From the NCBI GenBank assembly GCA_037903475.1, contig JBAJFG010000136.1, positions 62,001 through 126,000 on the forward strand: DNA of 64,000 bases. The letters are read 5' to 3'. Shown here one piece after another: positions 56,216-64,000 of this stretch. The notes under the pieces were generated by a model. The model made no database searches. It saw only the letters and a program-made list of their open reading frames with translations, and was not told the DNA's origin. The number at the start of each line of letters is the position of its first letter. Position 1 is the stretch's first letter. A program made the translations under genes and the position numbers. The stretch comes from Ancylostoma caninum. Lineage: Eukaryota; Nematoda; Chromadorea; Rhabditida; Ancylostomatidae.

Positions 56216-56985
56216 TAAATTATATGCTAGGCCAATATTAGAGTATGGCACTGCTGTGTTCAATCCATAAAGAAAAAAGAAACTTGTTAATAAACTAGAA
56301 GGAGTGCAAAACAGCTTCACGAGAAAACTGATGGTCAGAGATTTGGTTTCATATATTCTGAAATTCCATATTCTGTGTACAGAAATGTCAAATTCTCATT
56401 GGAAACCCTGACGAGGAAAAAGTTTGACCTCATCATGCTCCAAAAAGTGATTTCCACGAGATGTGGGCTAGAACCAAGCTCCTCATGTATAGTCTGTTCC
56501 ACGAGGGAAGATAGTTGGGGAAACGCCGCAGAGAAGAAGAGAAGAGGGCGGGAAAGTGCGCAGATATTGGAGACGAAGAGGGCGGGAAGTGCGCAGAGAT
56601 TGGAGAGGGTGCGGGGAAAAACAGACCTGTGCACGAATACTCAACTATCATCGCTGGCGAAACAGACTATGTCATGCGAACATCCATCACCATTGGAAAT
56701 AACAACAAAGCAGTCATTCCTAGAGCCAGAAGTAATTTGAGATTTAATTTCTTTTCGAATATAGCAGGTTCGGAGTATGCCAAGTTAAGTAAAAGGCTAG
56801 GGATACCAGTTAGCATTCGTTCATTCAGAAGCATGATCAACCGCTACTTGTCTACTTCAGATAATTTGCAAAGTTCCATCATCGTCTTTCTTTATTCCAA
56901 TTTTGCCAATTGTATCACGAATATTCTGACACTGTTGTACATGTCTGGTTCTACATCTGTCCACGTGAGTACATTCATGTAACAA
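56216..56985 (+). pseudogene. CR1-like LINE, 3' end of RT ORF
   Basis: Immediately after the Tc1 end: 'ARPILEYGTAVFNP' and 'LEGVQNSF' (56228-56325), then in another frame 'SLETLTRKKFDLIMLQKVI' and finally 'NLRFNFFSNIAGSEYAKL' with 'SFRSMINRYL'. These are the conserved C-terminal motifs after the RT of CR1/jockey-type LINEs. A duplicated ~31-bp purine-rich segment (GAGGGCGGGAA, TGCGCAGA, TTGGAGA) sits between the second and third. The open frame ends near 56982 and no poly-A tail is evident. Upstream RT is missing. Confidence 0.75.
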
Positions 56986-57172
56986 ATGAAAATAAATAAT
57001 CATAGTTCTAAGAAAAACACACTAAGAATATCATTTGTGATCCATGATGATCGAGGCACAACAAACATGGTACAGTCTGTTTAAAAAGTATCATAGCTGA
57101 GTATTTGTTCATGCTGCCTATTTTTTCTGACGTTTTCTTCTTCTTCGAACTTGCCTCAACCTTCCCCTGGTG

Positions 57173-57358
57173 TTACGGACTACAGAGGAGGCTAGACAGT
57201 TTACAGTGAGCGTCGATGGCGGTGCATTCTTCGTGGACACGAGGAACACGCGGCGCTGCCGTGCCTTTCCTGCTGCAGTCACCACCGTAGTGGCAAATCA
57301 TGGCCTTCTTGATAGTTTTTCTCATATTTGATGTCAACTTCATCAAGAAAACTAACAA
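57173..57358 (-). repeat. Dispersed hairpin repeat, copy 2
   Basis: Reverse complement of the 45291 family: TTAGTTTTCTTGATGAAG, GACATCAAATATGAG and ACTATCAAGAAGGCC, then ATTTGCCACTACGGTGGTGAC. The two copies would read similar peptides (ICHYGGD / ICHCGDD), so the repeat may derive from an exon. Confidence 0.6.
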
Positions 57359-58470
57359 CTACCAAAAAAAACCTATAGCTTGCTCTCCGACACCCGCAGC
57401 GACCGAGCGCAAAACCGGCTCAGCCGACGAACCGGATGAGCGGCGAGCCTGATTTGAAAAAAATTACTATCACCTGCCGAGCGGCTCGCGAGCACCGGCT
57501 GAGTTGCCAGCCCTATACAAAGAATGCCAGTACTGCAGTTGTCAGACGGAATAACAATGCCACGTTACACTAGGTGGTGCGACAGAATTGCAGATAATAA
57601 TAACTGAGAAATCTCCTAAAACCTAAAAACCACGACATCTTCTTTATTTGGGAGAAGTGAACGTTGCGCAGTTGTCAGCTGAACTCAGAATGAAATTCTG
57701 AGTAGAATGTTGTATTATTCTTGGTAGTTTCGTTCACTCCCGACGGAGAATCCAGGGTGAGACAGATGCCCCATCCGTCTCACCCTCGCTAACCCCCCTG
57801 AGCTACACGGGGCATTTGTCTCAGGCGGGCTTTTTTAGTCCAGTGTGAAAGGAAGTACCGAGTATTATAGTATACCATACTACTCGGAATCGCACGGGCT
57901 CGACAGCTGACAACTGCGCAACACCTGATTTTTCGAAGTGAGAGAGATATTTAGCGGAAAAGCGTTTGACATGGCCTGTTCTGGGCCAGTTTCAGACAAA
58001 TGCGCTTACTTTTATGACCGCTGTGTGCGCAAGGATGTAGGCAACTTGACAGACAACTGCGCAACTCACCATTTCCTGAAAAATGCCGGGAAATTTTAAA
58101 GGACTCAAATACCCCGTCTAGATTTTTTAAAATTGATTTCTTCGTGAATTCGTGGTAAAAATCGTAGCTCTTGGTGTCACTTTGTAGAGAATGTTATGAA
58201 GAAGATTACTGACGACTGCGCAACGTACAGTTTTACGAGATTACCGGAATATTTAGCGAAAATCAAGCAGAGACGCTATCAGTGTTAAGATGAGCGTAGG
58301 TCCCGGCACGAAAGCAGGGCGCCAGTGCAAATCTCTGACATGTCAGCTGTCTGACATGTTAGAGTGGGAATGTAGAGATTGTGAGCATTCGCCTCAGCCT
58401 CAGAACATGTGATCTTTTTACCCCTTTTGAGCAATACTAGAGCACTCTTAACTCTGTACTAGACGTTTAA
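57359..58470. other. MITE-rich spacer
   Basis: 57663-57922 is a 260-bp TIR element (GTTGCGCAGTTGTCAGCTG / CAGCTGACAACTGCGCAAC). The same terminal word recurs alone at 58053 and 58210. Inside it, GGGTGAGACAGATGCCCC and its partial complement form another stem. 57385-57530 holds CCGGCTCAGCC-type inverted motifs. No gene. Confidence 0.5.
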
Positions 58471-58479
58471 CTCGATGGG

Positions 58480-58660
58480 ATTTTTTTTTCGAATAGTCGA
58501 CATTTCGAATAATTCATTTTTGAGGTTTTTCGAATAGTCGACATCTCGAATAACTCGATTTTTGAGGTTTTTCGAATAGTCGATACTTCGAATAACTCGA
58601 TTTTTGGACTTTTTCGAGTAGTCGATTTCGAATATTCGTATCGATATTTTGTCGAGTCAG
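58480..58660. repeat. ~48-bp TTCGAATAGTCGA minisatellite
   Basis: Three to four units of TTCGAATAGTCGACATTTCG plus AATAACTCGATTTTTGAGG. The same array resumes at 60740-60930 on the other side of the 58724-60461 insertion and spacer. Confidence 0.85.
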
Positions 58661-59011
58661 CAGGTTCTCATTGTGGGTCCCGTAGGAGATCCTCTGAGTT
58701 TACAGTCTTTGAGCATTCTTATGAAAAGCAGCGCTTACGGAAATTTCCACTTCTCCGGTGAGTGCTACTTCGAGTAATTGGTTGCTATAGAGTTGCAGTA
58801 ACGAGTAGAAGACAATGAATCACAAATTACCTGTGGAGAAATTGTGAGCGCTGATGTCAAGGTTGCCTTTTTGATGTCCGCTGCGCCAGCTTACTTTCAC
58901 AAGAACTCATGGCATCATTGCGGCAGAACATGCGAGTATAAAGAGACGCTAGCACAACATCTCAGGAAACGGCATCTTGTTTTTCTGGATCCCTTGCGCG
59001 CTATTTCATCA

Positions 59012-60382
59012 TCTGTCTGTATATATAAAAGTGAAAGTTTGTGTGTTTGTATCTTTGTGTGTTTGTGGGTTTGTGTGTTGGTGTGTATGTATAGTGGAGT
59101 CGTTTTGACAGTGCGTTTTCCGCGACAGCGGCTCCCTGGCATTGGAGCACGCAGCGCGGTCGGTCAAAAAGTTGACCTATTATTCATCTAGTATCTTTGA
59201 AAAGTTTTGTAGCTTGTTTCTCCTTATATATTCCTTTCTCAGCTCTTAGAACAAATGAAGAAGGGAACAGACGATAAAACCCATCAAAGAAGCCGGATCC
59301 ATTGTGGGTCAACTGTTTGACCAACCGCACTGCGTGCTCCAATGCCAGCGGGGCCGCTACCGCGGACAAAGCACTGTCAAAACGACTCCACTATATGTTT
59401 GTGCGTTTGTATGTTCCGGCTACCTTGCACCTGGGATTATCGGTTGGTTTATCGATTATATCGATTTTATCGATTTTTCGCTATTTTTGCCCAGGGAGTG
59501 GCGAGAACATGCCTACTAGGATTCCTCAATACGCTGAACACGAATATGGCAACCGTTTTGCGCCAAGTTATCGATTTATTGATTTTATTGATTTTGAGCT
59601 ATTCTTGCCCACGGGATTGTGAAGACATGTCTACTGGAGTATCTCAATGCGCTGAACACGAATATGGCAACCATTTTGCATGACATATATTTATTGATTT
59701 TATTGATTTTTCTATTCTTGCCCAGGAGGCGATGAAGGCAAGTCTACTGGGGTACCTCAATACGCTGAATACAGATATGGCAACCTTTTTGGGCGGAATA
59801 TCGATTTGTTGATTTTATTGATTTTCGCCATTCTTGCCCACGGGCTGGTAAAAACATGTCTACTGGGGTATCTCAGTGCACTGGACACGAATATGACAAC
59901 CGTTTTGACCGAAATATCGATTTATCTGTTTTATTGATTTTTCGGCATTCTTGCACACGGGTCGGTGGAAACGTGCCTTCTGGGGTTTTTCGAAACGCTG
60001 AACGTGGATGAAGCAAGCATTTTACAGTGTGTTTTTCCGGGAGTAAAATCGCCCGCGATCTGATCCATTCCAATAGATCGAATTCTCAGTCGAAAGACCA
60101 CGTGAAAGCGGAGGTTCCAGCAATTCGCACGTAGCCTTTGTACTGGGTCCGCAATTGCACCGATTTTACTCCCAGAAGAACACCCTGTAGAAGAATTTAT
60201 TTACCAGGCAAGCAACTTCAACCCATTTTTTGAAGGAGAGGACGAGATGAAGAAGGGTCACTCAAGCTGGTCACCAAATGATGAACATTTTGAAAAGATT
60301 TTTTGGTTCAACAAGTGTTGGGACCAGCTTTAAAAGGCCGGGAGAAATTGAACGCCCGAGCGAAGCCGGGTATGGCAGCTAG
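59012..60382 (+). mobile_element. Non-autonomous Helitron, complete
   Basis: The 5' end is TCTGTCTGTATATATAAAAG preceded by A (59012), then GTTTGTGTG repeats. The 3' end is CCCGAGCGAAGCCGGG, TATGGCAGCTAG|T at 60382. The interior has about five ~120-bp units (ACGCTGAACACGAATATGG, CGATTTATTGATTTT). A 302-bp MITE is inserted at 59092. The ends match the minus-strand Helitron at 39187-40252. Confidence 0.85.
59092..59393. mobile_element. 302-bp MITE with ~75-bp TIRs
   Basis: TAGTGGAGTCGTTTTGACAG at the left, its complement at the right, flanked by TA on both sides within the Helitron's GT-rich 5' region. Diverged copy at 43211. Confidence 0.85.
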
Positions 60383-60739
60383 TTAAATATGAGTTCTATG
60401 TCCCTTGAACCACCGAAGCAGCGAAATCAGCGACGCTAAGACTTCCGTGAGTGGCGCTTTTGAAGAATGACCAGTTCAAAAACCTATAGTCAAAAATTCA
60501 TCTAGCCAGTAATAAAGTCCTGGATAAATGTGGCGAAACCAAAGAAGTATTCGGTAGCATTTCGCTATGAGCAAGTAGTCGTATACTGCAACTTAGTACC
60601 ATTACTTTATCTATTTTAAATTTGATTACTTTAATGGGAATGGTTTAAATACGTACACATTAGAATGGATGGACTAGGGCTTTCGTGCCAGTTTTAACGT
60701 GCAATTTGGCCAGTTTAAAGAGTCAATAAAAATGTCGAA

Positions 60740-60930
60740 TTATTCGACGAATAGTCGAATAGCTGCCCTTTTCGAATAGTCGACATTTCGAATAATTCGA
60801 TTTTTGGCCTCTTTCGAGTAGTCCACATTTCGAATGATTCGATTTTTGGACTTTTCCGAATAGTCGATATTTGGAGTCACTCGAAAGTCGATTTATTCGA
60901 AACTCGACTCGATTTGACTCGGTCGAGTCA
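60740..60930. repeat. TTCGAATAGTCGA minisatellite, second block
   Basis: Units like those at 58480, for example TCGAATAGTCGACATTTCG and AATAATTCGATTTTTGG. Confidence 0.8.
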
Positions 60931-61939
60931 AATGTCTACTCTGTAATAGAGCACTTCACTCCTTTTACCTCCCTCAACTTCATCGAAGTGGTTGGTGAAC
61001 AACCTTCACTTTTTGACCCAGAAAACCTTCACTTTCCTGACACTTGTCTCACCACTATCGTACCTGTGACTGTATCCCATTTCTGTAAGGTTACGGCATG
61101 TATACTGTAGATACTGGACCTCACAGAATCCTATCAAATTTTACCCATAGGGGTCATTTGGAGTGCTGCTCACGAATATCGTATCAATTTTGTACCGCAA
61201 CCCCATTTTTGTAGGAATACGGCATGTGAACGACAGAAAATTCAGAGAAAATGCCATTTTCAGAAAGAAAGTGATGGTGACATGCAAAATGATGTTGATA
61301 TTCGTGATCAGCACCCCAAATAATCCTTGCATGCAAAATTTCAGAAGCTTCCGTGAGCAGAGTTCGGCACAAGCTTAGCTCGAGCAGAAAAAATTACGAA
61401 GTCCCCTTCGAACTACCCAAGAATCTTCGAAGCCCCCATTGTGAACAAGTTAAAACAAGTTTTTTTTTGCGAAGAACATTGGTTTTGTGTTTTCAATGCA
61501 TATCGACATGTCCACACGAGTTAACAAGTGTTAACAAGTACACTGGCGGTGGAGCACGTAAACATGTTGGCACCGTCATATAATTTTTGAATTTCCAGCT
61601 AAAATTTGAGAAGGGATGGAGATTTAGAAGGCTTCTGCCATTAGTTTGATAGAGCAATATTTCCTGGATACAACAGTGCGGATAAAACTGGAAATTGATT
61701 TTGGGAGAAGTTATTTGAGGAATTTGTGTCCAAGTGGTGTTGAAGACCGTTTTTTAGCTATTTTTTTTCGGCTGTAACTAAATAAACGAGGCAATTCCAT
61801 TACTCACTGGAACGAGCAGCCTCTCCTCTAGCTAACCTCGCCAGTACAGTTGGAAATATTTGATTTTAGAGAGTTGTTTGACGAATATTCTCTGGACCGG
61901 TGCTGAACCCTAAATTTTAGGGTTCAGAGAATTCCTGAG
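60931..61939. other. Unassigned, repeat-like
   Basis: Contains 'CGCAACCCCATTTTTGTAGG' (61197), which recurs as the hairpin CCGTAACCCTACAAAAATGG / GGGTTACGG at 62936-62964. No gene seen. Confidence 0.35.
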
Positions 61940-62715
61940 CAATATCTCCTCTCAAAATGAAATAATTCCAATTTCCTCTGATAGTTGGCAGTAGACTCGT
62001 ACTCATAATCTCATCACAAAGTATGAACAAGATCCATTCAGCACTAACGATGCTGTGGGTAATGCGAGGTACCTTTTCACCTATGACTCCTACCAAAATC
62101 AATTGGATCCAATTCTTTTTTTTTTTGGATTTGGATAGAGCATTGCCAGATGCAGCTATGTGCCTATTTCCAGCCAGATCCGTGCAGAACCTGTCGTTTT
62201 ATGAGTGCTTACAGCAGTGCTGTAGGGAGAACTTTCGCATGATAACCAGTCAAACTCGTTTCAAAATCAAATAATTCCAGTTTCCTCTGGCGGTTGGCGC
62301 TAGAGTCTACTCGTAATCTTACTATAAAGTTCGAACAGGATCAGTTCCGTACCAACAGTGCCGTGAGTACCGCAAGGTACTTTTTAAGGTGTAACTCCTA
62401 TCAAAATCAATTAGATCAAACTATCTTTCAAAGTTAGATAGTACATTACCATTTGCAGTCATGTGCCTGTTTCCAGAAATGTCTGTGCAGAACCTGTACC
62501 CTTGTAAGCGCTGGAAGCAGTGCTTTTGGCAGAATTTTCGCATGATAACCCCACACTCTTGCCAAAATCAATTGATTCCAATTTCCTACGACATTAAGAG
62601 TAGGAGAAGTATTCGTAATCTTACTGTGAAATTTGAGCAGGATCCGTTCAGTACCAACGATGCTGTGGGTACTGCTAGGTACTTTTTCAAGTATAATTTC
62701 CAAAACAAACATTAA
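61940..62715. repeat. ~310-bp tandem repeat, 2.5 units
   Basis: The landmark CAAAATSAAWTRATTCCARTT recurs at 61945, 62262 and 62563 (spacing 317 and 301). The units also share GATGCTGTGGGT, ATGTGCCTRTTTCCAG and CTTTCGCATGATAACC. Divergence between units is about a quarter, so it is old. Confidence 0.8.
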
Positions 62716-63397
62716 TTTAACTCTCAATTCAGTCAGAATTGATAGAATTAATGAAAGGAAAATTCTTAGGTTCAATCTCCCTTCCTTCTCTTCTAAAAAA
62801 GTGGATGATTATTCAATCAAAGTCCAAGTCCCAGGTACGAAGTTTCTTTCGCTCACCTCATCGCAAGCCCCGCTAGCCTTGAGTCAAGTCTTTGCCGAAG
62901 TCTGTCCGTGAGGTATCATATCTATAGTATACCTACCGTAACCCTACAAAAATGGGGTTACGGTTCAAAATGAATATGATATTCGTGTTCAGCACCTCAA
63001 ATAACCTCCCCCCCTGTACCAAGTTTCAGGCGAAATTTTTCCTCGAAGTTTTTGGGTCCGTGGAAGTGGAATAATGCCGCCAAGTGAAGCGCGATCTCCT
63101 TCCGAGCTCCGCGCGATGTCCAGCCGAGCGGCCACTGCTAACCGACTGAGCCGGTTTCCCGACGTGCGCTCGACCGGTACGAGTGTCTGTCTGAGTTGTC
63201 GCGGCGAGGATTTCAGCGTCAATGGTAGTGCGTTTTTCGTAGACTTGGGAAGCATGGCGCGATCGTTCTGCTCGCGCTAGAACGAATCCTTGCCGCAGAA
63301 ACAAACTACGGCGTTTCGGTGATAGCTAGTCAGTTTTGCTGATAGTTAACATCAAATATGATGAGAACTATCAAAGAATCCTATGGTTTGTTAGGGT
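62716..63397. other. Unassigned, with hairpin repeat copy 3
   Basis: 63331-63378 repeats the hairpin of 45291 (TTGCTGATAGTTAACATC ... ATGAGAACTATCAAAGAA). 63215-63300 is similar to 43500-43570 (AGTGCGTTTTTCG, GCTCGCGCTAGAA). The open frames on both strands at 63026-63304 are GC-rich overlaps without a motif. Confidence 0.4.
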
Positions 63398-63614
63398 AAA
63401 ATGGAGTTGGTGGGGGGGGGGGGGGGCACTTGGTATAAGTCGATAATATGACCTGTCCTACATGTTCTTACTTGTTTGTGTTTTAGGTAACTACTGCATA
63501 TTAGGAGAGCTGACAAGTCAGAGCGTTCTGGATGTGTCAGCTAACAAGTCAGAACGCGAAGGACAGGTCATATTATCGACTTATACCAGGTGGCCCTCAC
63601 CCCAACTCCATTTT
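63398..63614. mobile_element. Poly-G TIR MITE, copy 2
   Basis: Same family as 44061: AAAATGGAGTTGG, a long G run, GCACTTGGTATAAGTCGATA at the left; TATCGACTTATACCAGG and CAACTCCATTTT at the right. The right arm has lost most of its C run. Confidence 0.8.
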
Positions 63615-64000
63615 CCCTGGTATGCTATAGTCCGTTCCAAAAACGATAGTTGAGTACTTGTGCTCATGATCTGCATTTCTCGCCTGCCTCTCCGAATACG
63701 GCACTATATCTCGCATTTTCTATTTTTCTGGTATCTTCACAACTATGTTCCCTGGTGAAACACACTATATTATAGCGACGATTCCAAAGCGAGCGGCTCG
63801 GCTGCGCTGCGCGCTTTCCATGTCCGCGAAAAAAAAAACCCACCACCATTGAGGCTTACTATAACAAATAGTTAAGCTTCTAGGCTTGATCGGTGATTCC
63901 TGCACTTGGCCAAATTTATTCATTCGAGTGACGCAATCTTCCGCCCCATGTTAATAGCAGACAAACAGTGGCGGATGCAGAAAGTGGGTGGGGAGGGGGC
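63615..64000. other. Right edge, with the start of a third hAT-like MITE
   Basis: CAGTGGCGGATGCAGAAAGT begins at 63966 and matches the ends at 17023; the window stops inside it. 63640-63665 (AACGATAGTTGAGTACTTG) resembles 45520-45540. No gene. Confidence 0.5.

Larger units (their letters stand above)
58724..60461. mobile_element. TIR MITE of the AAAGGCAGCACTCACGG family, split by a Helitron
   Basis: The left AAAAGCAGCGCTTACGGAAA and the right ACTTCCGTGAGTGGCGCTTTT are inverted repeats related to those at 17953. Without the Helitron it is about 370 bp. Confidence 0.65.

Noticed and set aside
56515..56600. Highly charged ORF start as a novel protein
   Set aside because: It is a short purine-rich duplicated insert within the LINE 3' end; flanking frames carry LINE motifs.
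59031..59100. GT-rich tract as a simple microsatellite
   Set aside because: It is the characteristic 5' region of the Helitron beginning at 59012; its complement occurs at 40205-40235.

Overview
This window is nematode nuclear DNA made almost entirely of layered transposable elements. The nematode call rests on a perfect 22-nt copy of the SL1 spliced leader (33313-33334) plus four one-mismatch copies, a BEL/Pao retroelement with a phlebovirus-G2-like env (known from nematode BEL elements), and the Helitron, Tc1 and mariner families present. No intact host gene could be supported. I cannot name the species.

Layout. 968-2568: a non-autonomous Helentron-like element carrying a ~60-bp minisatellite. 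2586-16331: a complete BEL/Pao element with 242-bp LTRs differing at one base and a perfect 5-bp target duplication (AAGGT). It holds gag, protease, RT/RNase H, integrase, an env-like gene and an extra zinc-knuckle ORF. Its pol is split by a 3-kb Mutator-like element (9-bp target duplication) and its env by a 1.3-kb Helentron-like element. 17023-20453: hAT-like MITEs, further Helentron-like copies and TTAA-flanked elements on (TA)n tracts. 22690-24030: a 120-bp minisatellite of Helitron type. 24281-26923: one (TA)n array split by a 1.57-kb Tc1-type foldback and a mariner. 27882-35280: a decayed autonomous Helitron (Rep plus Pif1 helicase, canonical 3' hairpin and CTAG end), whose helicase is split by a 1.45-kb near-perfect foldback containing four SL1 copies.

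38000-42471: nested non-autonomous Helitrons and MITEs, then a mariner with a 419-bp tandem duplication at its left end. 45545-52035: a Ty3/gypsy pol fragment (RT, RNase H, start of integrase) interrupted by a complete LTR element (47605-51708) that encodes gag, protease and a large basic C-terminal region but no RT or integrase. 54606-56985: a Tc1 with decayed transposase abutting the 3' end of a CR1-like LINE. 57000-64000: MITEs, a Helitron nested in a MITE and itself carrying a MITE, a ~310-bp tandem repeat, and the start of another hAT-like copy at the right edge.

The elements form a clear relative chronology. BEL reading frames run across both insertions in frame when the insert is removed. 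The features most worth pursuing are the SL1-bearing foldback, the extra ORF between env and the 3' LTR of the BEL element, the RT-less gag-protease-X LTR element, the frame-preserving T|T Helentron-like insertion, and repeated short tandem duplications in transposon coding remnants.
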